Shown here in pieces: positions 32,921 through 41,969 of a stretch of 64,000 nt of DNA; the stretch's first letter is position 1; every line of letters begins with the position of its first letter. The position numbers were made by a program, and so were the translations under genes. The notes beneath the pieces are model-generated. The model was not told the origin of the DNA, did not search any database, and saw only the letters and a list, made by a program, of their open reading frames with translations. Location: assembly GCA_963781065.1 (NCBI GenBank), contig CAWAET010000002.1:62001-126000 (forward strand). The letters run 5' to 3'. This DNA comes from CALZJC01 sp963781065 (lineage in GTDB: Bacteria; Acidobacteriota; Thermoanaerobaculia; Multivoradales; JAHEKO01).

Positions 32921-34630
32921 TCAGAAATCGAGGTCGGCGCCGGCGGAGAGAATCCTACCACTGGCCTTGTCGTACAGCGCGATCACCGCGCGCTGCGGCC
33001 GGCGGCGCATCTTGAGGCTCGTTTCGTAGCGGCCGTAGGTTCCGGCCTCGGGCCCGGCAGCGAGTTGGAAGATGAGCGGCACGGTCGGGATGTCGGAACG
33101 GTCGCCGCCGTCATCGACCACCGCCAGGCGCAGCTCGGTGTCCGCCTGCACGCCGTCGCCCGCCGGCAGGAAGGTCAGCTGGTCGAGCGGCACCAGCACC
33201 ACGAGCGGCACCTCGACCCTGCCGCGGCCGGCCCGGCGCGGCTCGCCGAACTCGACCTGCAGCAGCTCCTCGGTCGTCGGGCTGCCAAAAAGCAGCGCAC
33301 TCTCCACCGCCATCGCCACCTCGCGATTGCGCGACGAGTCGAGATAGCCCTGCCGCGCCCGCAGCCGCAGGGCGGGGTTGCCGGTGCGGATCTCGACCTC
33401 GTGCCGGCTGTCGTCCCAGCCCCGCTTCGGGGTGAAGCCGAGCCAGTAGTAGGACCGGGTGTCCTCGAACACCCGCTCGAATGCCTCGACTCGCTGGGCG
33501 TTGATGAGCGCCTTGCCCCCGGTCTCCCGCGCCAGATAGCGCAGCGTCGCCTGGACGTCGGTCTCGCGCAGAAACGCCGAGCCGCCGAGCGAGGTCGTGC
33601 CGCCGAAGCCGAAGCGTGAAGCCCCCGAGAATTCGGCGCCGATCGACTCGTCGCTCAGCCCCGGCACGTCGATCGGATAGAGCGTGTAGCCCAGCAGGTT
33701 GGCGGTGTCGACCAGCGGCCGGAAGAGCGGTTCGCCGCCGAGGATCTCGCGGTCGATGACGAACCGGTTCCGGTCGTTGAGCAGGAAGTCCGCCGGCAGC
33801 AGCGGCCAGCCGCCGCTGAGCAGCAGCATCACCTTGCGGCCGGGGGGCATGGCAAAGCTGCGCAGGGTCGCTGAGGCCGCCGCCACCGACCGCTCGACCT
33901 GCTCGGCGAGCCGCAGCACGTGGTAGCGCTCGTTGGGGCCGAGGAAGTTGAAGATCGACGAGCGCCGCGCGGCGGGGCCGCCGAGAACCAGGGCGCTTTC
34001 CACCAGCAGCCTGTCGAAGTCGAACTGGCGCCGCTCGCTCGCCCTCTGCAGCCCGAAGGCGGGGTCGCCAAGCGATCGGTTGATCGCCCGCTGCAGGTCC
34101 ACCTCCGACTGGCTCCAGGTGCTCAGCATCTTCAGGTCGCGGCCGTCGAACGAGACGATGGCCATGCGGTCCTCGGGACCGAGAACGAGGCTCTCGGAGA
34201 GCGCCCTGAGGACGCGGTTGCGGTCGGTGGGCAGCGAGAAGAAGTTGTCGATGAAGACCAGGTAGCTGGTCCCCACGTCGCCACCCGGCGCGACTTCGCT
34301 CAGGCCCGGCACCGCTCGGGTCGCGCCGCCCTCGGCCGGCCGCACGGTGCGCCCGCCGAGCACTTCGGAGAAGTACTCGATGGGCACCTGCTCGCCATCC
34401 ACCAGCAGGGTGAACTGGTCGGCGCCGAGGCCGCGGATCGGCACGCCGGCGCGGTCGGTGACCACCACCTCCAGGTTGACGACGCGCACGTCGACGATCT
34501 CGCTGAAACCGCCGGGCAGCGGCCCCTGCGTGGCCTGTGCCCAGGCGCCGCTCGCGGTGGCGAGCGCCAGGGCGGCGGCGAAGAGCCGGCCGCCGAAGAA
34601 GCGGCCGACCAGGCGTCTGCGGGTGGACAT
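32921..34630 (-). CDS. Secreted VWA-related protein of the acidobacterial family, copy 2
   Basis: The intact 569-residue paralog of the next gene starts at the ATG 34630 with a signal peptide (FFGGRLFAAALALATASG, cleavage near AWA-QA). It has the same order: VVNLEVVVTDRAGVPIRGL and FTLLVDGEQVPIEYF, then the VWA-like SYLVFIDNFFSLPTDRNRV and RKVMLLLSGGWPLLP, then YYWLGFTPKRGWDDSRHEVEI (in parts) and a C-terminal beta-rich region. The metal-site pattern is D-x-F rather than D-x-S-x-S, as in the other copy, so metal binding may be degenerate. Lgt is encoded upstream. Confidence 0.85.
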   Translation of the reverse strand: MSTRRRLVGRFFGGRLFAAALALATASGAWAQATQGPLPGGFSEIVDVRVVNLEVVVTDRAGVPIRGLGADQFTLLVDGEQVPIEYFSEVLGGRTVRPAEGGATRAVPGLSEVAPGGDVGTSYLVFIDNFFSLPTDRNRVLRALSESLVLGPEDRMAIVSFDGRDLKMLSTWSQSEVDLQRAINRSLGDPAFGLQRASERRQFDFDRLLVESALVLGGPAARRSSIFNFLGPNERYHVLRLAEQVERSVAAASATLRSFAMPPGRKVMLLLSGGWPLLPADFLLNDRNRFVIDREILGGEPLFRPLVDTANLLGYTLYPIDVPGLSDESIGAEFSGASRFGFGGTTSLGGSAFLRETDVQATLRYLARETGGKALINAQRVEAFERVFEDTRSYYWLGFTPKRGWDDSRHEVEIRTGNPALRLRARQGYLDSSRNREVAMAVESALLFGSPTTEELLQVEFGEPRRAGRGRVEVPLVVLVPLDQLTFLPAGDGVQADTELRLAVVDDGGDRSDIPTVPLIFQLAAGPEAGTYGRYETSLKMRRRPQRAVIALYDKASGRILSAGADLDF

Positions 34631-34650
34631 GGCGGGACCCGGCCCCGGAG

Positions 34651-35460
34651 CTACCCTCCCCGGCTCGAGGCCAGGGAGCGCCGGCGCAGCAGCTCGAGGA
34701 TGGCGAACAGCAGCAGCAGGCACAGACTGATGATCTGCGCCAGGGTGAAATCGGCGAAGAAGCGATCGTCCTTCAGACGCAGGAACTCCACCCCGAATCG
34801 CTCCATGGCGAGCAGCGAGAGCACCGTCAGGGCCACCGTCCCGGGCGCCGGCCGCCGTCGGATCATCCAGATGCCCACCGCCGCTGCCGCCAGGCCGGCC
34901 AGGGTCTCGTAGAGCTGCGTCGGGTGGACCGGCACCAGCGCACCGGCGTCGACCCCGGGCAGCTCCAGACCGTACTCGGAGCGCAAGAAAGCTGCCGTGG
35001 TCGGCCCCGGCAGGCCTTCCGGGAAGCCGACTCCCCAGGGCAGGTCGGTGGGCCGGCCGTAGTCGTCGCCGACCAGGAAGCAGCCGATGCGGCCGATGGC
35101 GTAGCCCGCCGCCACCGCCGGCGCCCCGGCGTCCGCCACCCGCGCCATCGGCAGCCCGCGCCGGCGCGCCGTCCACAGGACCGCCGCCGCGCCCAGCACC
35201 AGGGCGCCGTAGAAGACCAGCCCCGAGCGGTCGAACAGCAGCCGCCAGTCGCCGTAGAGGGCGGCATAGTAGATCTTGCCGCCGACCACGCCGCCGATCC
35301 CGGCCGCCAGCAGCAGCGCGCTGGCGTCCTCCTCGTTGCCCAGCTCCAGCCTCTTGGCGTTCCAGCTGAGGACGGCGTAGGCGGTGAGGAACGCGGCCAC
35401 CAGCAGGACGCCGAACGGGCTGATGGCGATCGGACCGATGCTGAAGAGCTCGCGGATCAT
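34651..35460 (-). CDS. lgt: Prolipoprotein diacylglyceryl transferase
   Basis: Integral inner-membrane enzyme that lipidates the lipobox Cys of prolipoproteins (269 residues, about seven helices). Family marks are SPFGVLLVAAFLTAY, GGKIYYAALYGDW, the signature GYAIGRIGCFLVGDDYG with the essential Arg-Gly-Cys-Phe region, VPVHPTQLYE, and a final ERFGVEFLRLKD. Lipoproteins and likely lipoproteins occur nearby (42543-44000, 41176-41808, 35559-36377). Confidence 0.95.
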   Translation of the reverse strand: MIRELFSIGPIAISPFGVLLVAAFLTAYAVLSWNAKRLELGNEEDASALLLAAGIGGVVGGKIYYAALYGDWRLLFDRSGLVFYGALVLGAAAVLWTARRRGLPMARVADAGAPAVAAGYAIGRIGCFLVGDDYGRPTDLPWGVGFPEGLPGPTTAAFLRSEYGLELPGVDAGALVPVHPTQLYETLAGLAAAAVGIWMIRRRPAPGTVALTVLSLLAMERFGVEFLRLKDDRFFADFTLAQIISLCLLLLFAILELLRRRSLASSRGG

Positions 35461-35558
35461 GGGGGGCCGGCTGGGCGCGGAGGCGGTGCGGGTCGGGGAC
35501 GTGCCTGGCGCGGCGACCGTGCCGCCGGCGCGGGCTTCATCCTAGCACTGCGGCCCCG

Positions 35559-36377
35559 TCAACCGGAGCCGCCGGCCGGGCGGTCGTTCAGGCCCCAGTC
35601 GTAGTCCAGATAGCGGACCTTGAAGGAGTCGCCGATATCTGCGGCGACCTCGGGCGGCAGCCGGGCACGCACCCAGTCGGCGACGCCGCTGCGGGCGAAG
35701 AAGGCGACCACGGTGCTGCCGCCGGTGAAGTCCCCGGCGTACCACTTGAAGATCGACGACAGGTGGAGCGTGTCCGTCGCGCCGTCGTAGCGCATCCCCT
35801 TGGACGGGTCGGCGAGGAACCCGCGCGTCAGCCGTTCCAGCTGCCGGTCGATCTCGGCGCCGCGGAACGGCTCCTCCATCAAGTCCGGGCAGCTGGTCGA
35901 AGCGCAGACCACGGCGAAGTGGATCCGAGCGTCGCCGAGGTCGCGACCGCGGCCCTCGATCTCGTCGAGGGTCCGGTCGGCGCCGGCGACCGGGTAGGTC
36001 AGCTCGTCGAAAAAACCATCCACCGCCTTGACCGACTCGATCCCCGGGTAGCGGTCGAGCACGTGGCGCAGGACCACCGCGTTGTAGGCGTTCGCCCAGA
36101 AGGCCAGCGCCTCGGCAGGCTCGAGGCTCTCCGGGCGAGCCGCGGCCAGCGAGGCGAGGTAGGTCTCGAGGTCCTCGGGGCGCGCCTGCAGCGCGGCGTA
36201 GTCGACCCCGCCGTCGCGGGCGAAATCGGCCAGCACCCTTGCCCAGGCGACCAGCGCCGGATCGCCGTCGTCCACCGCCGACTCCTCGGGAGTCGCCGCC
36301 ACAGGCGGCCGGCTGCAAGCGGGCTGGGCCGTGGCCGCCAGGACCAGCAGAGCGGCGGCGGCGGCAGAGCTTCGCAT
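35559..36377 (-). CDS. DUF547 domain protein, probable lipoprotein
   Basis: The 272-residue product begins with an export signal (SSAAAAALLVLAATAQPACS), in which Cys is a possible but non-canonical lipobox site. The DUF547 core shows DYAALQARPEDLETYLASLA, FWANAYNAVVLRHVLDRYPG, IHFAVVCASTSCPDL and HLSSIFKWYAGDF. Function is unknown; DUF547 has been compared to a cysteine-protease-like fold. The ATG at 36377 is chosen because the upstream in-frame extension lacks a signal. It is divergent from the DHH phosphoesterase across 230 bp. Confidence 0.85.
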   Translation of the reverse strand: MRSSAAAAALLVLAATAQPACSRPPVAATPEESAVDDGDPALVAWARVLADFARDGGVDYAALQARPEDLETYLASLAAARPESLEPAEALAFWANAYNAVVLRHVLDRYPGIESVKAVDGFFDELTYPVAGADRTLDEIEGRGRDLGDARIHFAVVCASTSCPDLMEEPFRGAEIDRQLERLTRGFLADPSKGMRYDGATDTLHLSSIFKWYAGDFTGGSTVVAFFARSGVADWVRARLPPEVAADIGDSFKVRYLDYDWGLNDRPAGGSG

Positions 36378-36607
36378 CGACAGAACCGGCAGGCCTCGTG
36401 ATCGGCAGGCTGGGAAACGGAGGCGGGCCGGCGACCCGCCGCCAACGACTATACGATAGGCTGGCTCGATCAGATTCAAGCCCGTCCGGGGAACGCCTCA
36501 CCGCTGGGCCGCCCCGTCACGACCAACTCCATGCCGCGCCCGCCCGCCTCCCTTGCGTGCCTCCCCCCGGATCGGGGCCCCGGCTCGCGGCACCGGGGCC
36601 GCGACCG

Positions 36608-37660
36608 ATGATCAGCGATCGGACGCGCGAGCGCTGGCCGCGGTTCCAGCAGCTGGTTCAGGGCCTGGACGCCGGCGGCCGCTGGCTGATCTTGACCCAC
36701 GACAACCCGGACCCCGACTCGATCGCCGCGGCGGCAACCCTGAGCCGCATCCTCAGGATCGCCTTCCGCCACCCGGTGACCACCGCCTACGGCGGCATCG
36801 TCGGCCGGGCCGAGAACCGCGAGATGGTCAAGTCGCTGGGCATCCATCTGACCCACTCCCGGCACCTCAACTGGAAGCACTACCGGCACGTGGCGCTGGT
36901 CGACTGCCAGCCCGGCACCGGCAACAACCAGCTGCCCGAGGACTGGGTGCCCGACCTGATCTTCGACCACCACCCGATCCGCCGCGCCGCCCAGAAGGCC
37001 CGCTTCACCGACATCCGCACGGACTACGGCGCCACCGCCACCATCCTGGCCGAGTACCTCGAGATCAGCGGCGTCGAGTCCAACAAGCGGCTCGCCACCG
37101 CCCTGGTCTACGCCATCCGCTCGGAGACCCAGGACTTCGGCCGCGAGTTCGGTGGCGCCGACAAGGCGGCCTTCGACCTCGTCTTCCCGCAGGCCGACAT
37201 CCGCGCCCTCGCCCGTATCCAGGCGCCGCGGCTGCCGCAGAGCTACTTCGCCACCCTCCACCGCGCCCTCGAGAGCCTCGAGACCGTCAGCACCCTGGTG
37301 ATCAGCCATCTCGGCCCGGTCGAGCAGCCCGACATCGTGCCCGAGATCGCCGACCTCCTCCTCCGCCTCGAAGGCAAGACCTGGTCCGCCTGCACCGGCA
37401 CCTACGAGAACCGGCTCTACATGTCGCTGCGCACCACCAACCCGCGCGCCGACGCCGGCCGGCTGATGCGCCGCATCCTCGGCCGCCGCGGCAAGGGCGG
37501 CGGCCACGGCATGATCGCCGGCGGCTGGATCGAGGTCAACGACAACGACCCGCGGGCAACCGCCGAGGTCGTGCAGCGGCACATGGCACGGCGGCTGGCG
37601 CAGCTGCTGAAGAAGAACCCGGATCGGTTGGTTCCGCTGGAACTGCGCAACGGGGCCTGA
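36608..37660 (+). CDS. DHH/DHHA1 phosphoesterase (NrnA/Pap-like)
   Basis: The product is 350 residues. The DHH domain has THDNPDPDSIAAAATL and the eponymous DHHP motif, with LVDCQPGTGNN between them; the C-terminal DHHA1 domain has GGGHGMIAGG. Such enzymes degrade short oligonucleotides (nanoRNase), pAp or cyclic dinucleotide products. The NPDPDS variant in place of HxNPDGD(A/S) is mildly unusual. The ATG at 36608 is used because upstream in-frame sequence has no family similarity. Confidence 0.85.
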   Translation: MISDRTRERWPRFQQLVQGLDAGGRWLILTHDNPDPDSIAAAATLSRILRIAFRHPVTTAYGGIVGRAENREMVKSLGIHLTHSRHLNWKHYRHVALVDCQPGTGNNQLPEDWVPDLIFDHHPIRRAAQKARFTDIRTDYGATATILAEYLEISGVESNKRLATALVYAIRSETQDFGREFGGADKAAFDLVFPQADIRALARIQAPRLPQSYFATLHRALESLETVSTLVISHLGPVEQPDIVPEIADLLLRLEGKTWSACTGTYENRLYMSLRTTNPRADAGRLMRRILGRRGKGGGHGMIAGGWIEVNDNDPRATAEVVQRHMARRLAQLLKKNPDRLVPLELRNGA

Positions 37661-37700
37661 GCGGGTCAGGTCGACAACAGCCGGGCACAGGGAGTCGCGG

Positions 37701-38687
37701 TCAGCTCGAAGCGTGACTCAGCAGGGCGGCGGCGATCGGCGCCGCCATCCGGCGCGCCTTGCGGTCGCTGATCGACATCTCGACAAAGGGCGTGAAGGGA
37801 TCCGCCAGCAGCTCGCGGTTGATCTCCAGGCACACGACCCGGCCGGGATAGGTCGACGAGTGGACGTAGCCCAGGGTCGACTCGTGCAGCCGATAGGTGG
37901 CGTTCTCGGCAGCCGCGACGCCGATCCGCGCATAGCGCTCCCGCAGACCGCGCACCAGTCCCTCGGGGGCGAGTCGGCGGCCGTCGACGGTCTCCGAGAT
38001 CAGGTCCACCGCCGGCCGTCGCTCCCAGCGATCCCAGTTGGCCGGCTCGTAGGCGCGGCGCAGCGCCGCGACGATCTCCCCGTCTACCCCATCGATCTCA
38101 ACCGACCGGGGCGCGTAGGTGTGGAGGATCAGGCCGGTGCCGCCGGCGCCGCAGACGATCGCGTAGGCGCGGGCCGCGGCGGCCTGGTAGTCGCGGTGCA
38201 TGGCCTCGAGGGTCCGCACGTCCTCCGCTCGGCTGACGTAGGCCGGCAGACCGGGGGTGAGGCCCCCCCGCAGCTGGCTCGAAGGGCCGCCGGCAATCAC
38301 CCGGTTGCAGTCGATGAAAGTGCGGGCCACCAGCCCACGCAGGATGAGCACGCGCGCGAGCCCGCCGCGATCGGCCTCACCGGAGTCGTCCAGCAGCTCC
38401 GCGAGCTCCGCGTAGCGATCCGGGCGCGTCACCATGCGGGCGACGTGGCGCGCGCACTCGATCGAGCCCACGTCGGTGTTGACGTGGAAGAACTGCTCGA
38501 GGTCTTCGGGGAACGGTCCGATCAGCCGGCGGCGCGTCGCCGCGAAATGCCGGCCCCGGGTCGCCCCGTGGGGCACCTCGATCAGCAGATCCGGCGGTGC
38601 CGCGGTGCTCGCTCGCGGCGCCGCCACGACCTCGACGTCGTAGACGTCGGCCAGGGAGTCGAGCAGGTGCGACGAGGGGGCGGACAT
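37701..38687 (-). CDS. N-formylglutamate amidohydrolase-like protein
   Basis: The 328-residue cytosolic protein has motifs reminiscent of the N-formylglutamate deformylase fold: LIEVPHGATRGRHF near the start (in place of the HSG motif), ARTFIDCNRVI (D-x-N-R), LILHTYAPRS, and VCLEINRELLADP near the end. If correct it is a zinc amidase releasing formate or trimming a formylated or amide-linked amino acid. The match is partial and the residue after the first His differs from the norm, so function is tentative. It is divergent from the PQQ-propeller gene. Confidence 0.5.
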   Translation of the reverse strand: MSAPSSHLLDSLADVYDVEVVAAPRASTAAPPDLLIEVPHGATRGRHFAATRRRLIGPFPEDLEQFFHVNTDVGSIECARHVARMVTRPDRYAELAELLDDSGEADRGGLARVLILRGLVARTFIDCNRVIAGGPSSQLRGGLTPGLPAYVSRAEDVRTLEAMHRDYQAAAARAYAIVCGAGGTGLILHTYAPRSVEIDGVDGEIVAALRRAYEPANWDRWERRPAVDLISETVDGRRLAPEGLVRGLRERYARIGVAAAENATYRLHESTLGYVHSSTYPGRVVCLEINRELLADPFTPFVEMSISDRKARRMAAPIAAALLSHASS

Positions 38688-38824
38688 CTGAACGGCGGAT
38701 GGTAGCGCGATCCGCTTCACGGCTCCCGCGGCGTTCTCCGCCTGCTTGCGGCGCGGCCGCACGCCGCCCGGCGCCCCTGATCGGCTAGGATCGCGCCTCC
38801 AGTCCAACACGCATCGGAGGCACC

Positions 38825-40549
38825 ATGACTCCCAAGCCCACCATCTCCGACCTGTCGCCGCTGCGCCTCTGGCCCGCCCTGGTGCTGGCGGCCCTGATCT
38901 GGGCCCTGCGCAGCGTGCCGGCGATGCTCGACGAGCTGTCGCCGGCGGTCTTCATGGTCGCCTTCTTGGGGCCCGCGGTCTGCGCCCTGCTGATCCTGGT
39001 CTGGTGGCTGGCCGCCAGCCGCGCCACGCGGCGCGAGAAGCTCGCCGGCGCCGCCGGGATCGTCGCGCTACTGGTGGTCAGCACCGCCCTGTCGCACCCC
39101 TCGATGCGCGGCTTCGGCACTCTCGGTAGCGCCGTGCCGTGGGGCTTCACCGCCTTCGTGGCGGGCCTGCTGGCGGCTCGCTGGGTGAAGCCCGATCGGC
39201 GCACCGCCATCGCGCTCGTGGCCGCGGCCGGGGCTTTCGGCTTCTGGGCGCTGGTGCGGGCGGACGGGGTGTGGGGCGATTTCCGGACCGAGCGGTCCTG
39301 GCGGTGGCAGCCGACGGCCGAGGAGCAGTTCCTCGCCGAGCACCAGCCGGAGGGCGGCGGCGCGAGCGTAGCCGCGCCGCTGGCCCAGGCCGAGTGGCCG
39401 GGCTTCCGCGGCCCCGGGCGCGACGCGGTGGTGGCGGGGTCGGCCCTGGCCGAGGACTGGGTCGCCCGGCCGCCGCGTGAGCTGTGGCGCATCCGGGTCG
39501 GCCCCGGCTGGTCGTCGTTCGCCGTCGCCGGTCGCCGGCTCTTCACCCAGGAGCAGCGTGGCGAGCTCGAGGTGGTGGCGGCCTACGACGCCGACACCGG
39601 CGCCGAGCTGTGGGCGCGCGAGTACCGCTCGCGCTTTTTCGAGGCGCTGGGCGGCGCCGGGCCGCGAGCCACCCCGACGCTCGCTCGGGGGATGCTCTTC
39701 ACCCTCGGCGCCGAAGGGCTGCTGCACCGCCTCGAGCCGACGACCGGCGAGGTGGTCTGGCAGGCCGACCTCCGCCAGGATGCGGCGCGCCAGCCGCCGA
39801 CCTGGGGCTTCTCCTCGTCACCGCTGGTGGTCGGCGACCTGGTCATCGTCCACGCCGGCGGCGAGGACGACCGCGGCGTGCTGGCCTACGGCGTCGACGA
39901 CGGCAAGCTGCGCTGGGGAGCTCCCGCCGGCGACCACAGCTACAGCTCGCCCCAGCTGTCTACGATCGCCGGCCGAGCCACGGTGCCGATGGTGACCAAC
40001 GCCGGGCTGACCCTGCTCGATCCAGCCGACGGCGCGGTGCTCTGGCGGCACGACTGGCCGTTCGAGCAGTACCGGACGCTGCAGCCGCTGGTTATCGGCG
40101 ACGCGACGCTGCTGGTGAGCACCGGCCTCGGCGTCGGCACCCGCCGCCTCGACCTGCGCCGCGACGGCGACGGCCTGAGGGGCGAGGAGCGCTGGACCTC
40201 GCGCGGGCTGAAACCCGACTTCAACGACTACGTGGCCCACAAGGGATTCCTCTACGGGCTCGACCCCAACATCCTCGCCTGCATCGACCTGGAGAGCGGC
40301 GAGCGGCAGTGGAAGGGCGGCCGTTACGGCAACGGCCAGCTGCTCCTGCTGCCCGACGCCGATCAGCTGCTGGTGCTGACCGAGACCGGCGAGGTGGTGC
40401 TGGTGCGAGCCAGCCCGCAGGGCCTCGAGGAGCTGTCGCGGGTCGAAGTGCTCGACGCCAAGACCTGGAACCACCCGGTGCTGGTGGGCGACCGGCTGTA
40501 CGTGCGCAACGGCGAGGAGGCGGTGGCGCTCGAGATGCCGCTGCTGTGA
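38825..40549 (+). CDS. Membrane-anchored PQQ-type beta-propeller protein
   Basis: The 574-residue product has four to five N-terminal membrane helices (residues about 15-145) and a periplasmic propeller domain with repeated W-x-Asp-type blades: AYDADTGAELWAREY, RLEPTTGEVVWQADL, AYGVDDGKLRWG, LDPADGAVLWRHDW, CIDLESGERQWKG. Related proteins include BamB-like scaffolds and PQQ-binding-like repeat proteins. No dehydrogenase active site is evident, so scaffold or binding is more likely than catalysis. The start follows CGGAGG. Confidence 0.8.
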   Translation: MTPKPTISDLSPLRLWPALVLAALIWALRSVPAMLDELSPAVFMVAFLGPAVCALLILVWWLAASRATRREKLAGAAGIVALLVVSTALSHPSMRGFGTLGSAVPWGFTAFVAGLLAARWVKPDRRTAIALVAAAGAFGFWALVRADGVWGDFRTERSWRWQPTAEEQFLAEHQPEGGGASVAAPLAQAEWPGFRGPGRDAVVAGSALAEDWVARPPRELWRIRVGPGWSSFAVAGRRLFTQEQRGELEVVAAYDADTGAELWAREYRSRFFEALGGAGPRATPTLARGMLFTLGAEGLLHRLEPTTGEVVWQADLRQDAARQPPTWGFSSSPLVVGDLVIVHAGGEDDRGVLAYGVDDGKLRWGAPAGDHSYSSPQLSTIAGRATVPMVTNAGLTLLDPADGAVLWRHDWPFEQYRTLQPLVIGDATLLVSTGLGVGTRRLDLRRDGDGLRGEERWTSRGLKPDFNDYVAHKGFLYGLDPNILACIDLESGERQWKGGRYGNGQLLLLPDADQLLVLTETGEVVLVRASPQGLEELSRVEVLDAKTWNHPVLVGDRLYVRNGEEAVALEMPLL

Positions 40550-40631
40550 GCTGACGCCGCGGCCTCCGGCCGGCTACCGCGGCGCGCTCGAGTCGTAGGC
40601 GCGCTGCCTCGACTCGTAGTAGGGTCATGGG

Positions 40632-41162
40632 ATGAAAGCCAAAGGCCTCCTTCTGCTGCTCGGCATCCTCATCGGGGTCGCCGCCGCCGTCGCGCTTCCG
40701 GGGCTCCGCGACCGTCTGCTGCCCGCGAGCCTGCGGCAGCCGCCGACCGAGGGCGTGATCGAGGGCAAACGGCTGGAAGAGGGCCGCCTCCTGCTGACCG
40801 TGGTGACCGGCGAGGGCGCGGTCCTCGCCACCTTCACCCAGCGCCTGTCCGAGATCGATCTGCTGATCGCCGAGGGCGACACGGTGGGGCTGGCGCTCGA
40901 CGGCTACCGCCCCTTCGTCGAGGACCCCGAGATCGTGCGGGTCCGCAAGGCGGAGCTCGAGGCACCGGAAGAGGAGGAGAGCGCCAGGACAGTGGCGCCG
41001 GCGACGGAGCCGTCGTCGGAGCCGGCAGTCGCGCCAGAGCCAGCCGCCGAGGCGGAACCAGCAGCGGAAGCGGACAGCCAGCCTCCGACGGGCGCGCAGC
41101 CGGCGGAAGGCCAGCCCGACCCGAACGCCGGCGCGGGCTCGCCGGCCGACGGATCGCCCTAG
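40632..41162 (+). CDS. Small exported or membrane-anchored protein of unknown function
   Basis: The 176-residue product has an N-terminal hydrophobic segment (GLLLLLGILIGVAAAVAL), a short folded region with VIEGKRLEEGRLLLTVVTGEG that resembles an OB or SH3-like strand set, and a disordered Glu/Pro/Ala-rich tail of about 60 residues. An 82-bp spacer with a 7-bp inverted repeat (CGAGTCG at 40589-40595, CGACTCG at 40610-40616) separates it from the propeller gene. No family recognised. Confidence 0.55.
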   Translation: MKAKGLLLLLGILIGVAAAVALPGLRDRLLPASLRQPPTEGVIEGKRLEEGRLLLTVVTGEGAVLATFTQRLSEIDLLIAEGDTVGLALDGYRPFVEDPEIVRVRKAELEAPEEEESARTVAPATEPSSEPAVAPEPAAEAEPAAEADSQPPTGAQPAEGQPDPNAGAGSPADGSP

Positions 41163-41175
41163 CCCCCCAGCGAGG

Positions 41176-41808
41176 CTACTCGCCCCAGATGCGGCGCAGG
41201 GTGTCGTCGCGGCCGCAGCCGGTCCGGTAACGCTTGTAGTGCGCCGGGTTCTTCTTGTAGAAGTCCTGGTGGTACTCCTCGGCCGGGTAAAAGGCGGTGA
41301 GAGCGGTGATCTCGGTGACGATCGGCGCCCCGAGCTTGCCGCCTTCCACGATCTTCCGCTTCGACGCCTCGGCCAGAGTGCGCTGCGCCTCGTCGTGATA
41401 GAAGATGCCGGTCCGATACTGGGAGCCCCAATCACAGAATTGGCGATCCGCCGTGGTCGGGTCGATGTTGCGCCAGAAGACCTCGAGCAGCTGCTCGTAG
41501 CTCACCTTGGCCGGGTCGTAGAGCACCTGCAGGACCTCGGCGTGACCGGTCCTGCCGGAGGAGACCTGCTTGTAGGTCGGGTCCTTCTCGACCCCACCGG
41601 AGTAGCCGGAGGTCGTGGAGACGACCCCGTCGATCGCGTCGAAGGGCGGCTCCATGCACCAGAAGCAGCCCCCGGCAAAGGTGGCCTTCGCGAGCTCGCT
41701 GTCGGTGGCTGCCGAGCAGGCCGGCGCCGCCATCAGGGAGGCGAACAGCAGCAGCGGAATGAGGACGTGACCCAGGATGGCGGGGGCCGGGATTCTCTTT
41801 GTGAACAA
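41176..41808 (-). CDS. msrA: Exported peptide-methionine (S)-S-oxide reductase MsrA
   Basis: Reduces methionine-S-sulfoxide in proteins. The 210-residue product has an export signal (ILGHVLIPLLLFASLMAAPACS) with a possible lipidation Cys, then the MsrA domain: ATFAGGCFWCMEPPF with the catalytic Cys, SGYSGGVEKDPTY, and the C-terminal resolving region YRTGCGRD. TTG at 41808 is 10 nt after AAAGGAG. Export places repair outside the cytoplasm, where it would need a periplasmic thiol reductant. Confidence 0.92.
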   Translation of the reverse strand: MFTKRIPAPAILGHVLIPLLLFASLMAAPACSAATDSELAKATFAGGCFWCMEPPFDAIDGVVSTTSGYSGGVEKDPTYKQVSSGRTGHAEVLQVLYDPAKVSYEQLLEVFWRNIDPTTADRQFCDWGSQYRTGIFYHDEAQRTLAEASKRKIVEGGKLGAPIVTEITALTAFYPAEEYHQDFYKKNPAHYKRYRTGCGRDDTLRRIWGE

Positions 41809-41969
41809 GGTCGCTGACTCCTTTTGTGAGCGGGCCGCGTCCGCTGATCCGGCAGCATACCCGACGATTCGGCCGGTGCCCGGCCCGCGCAGGACCGCGG
41901 CGGCACGCCGGCCCCGACGTACCTTCTACGCAGGCGACAGGGGATTCGGACGTGTGCCGCGGCCTGCGC

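Noticed and set aside
40586..40616. Inverted repeat after the PQQ-propeller gene as an intrinsic terminator
   Set aside because: The stem is only 7 bp with a 14-nt loop and no T-tract.
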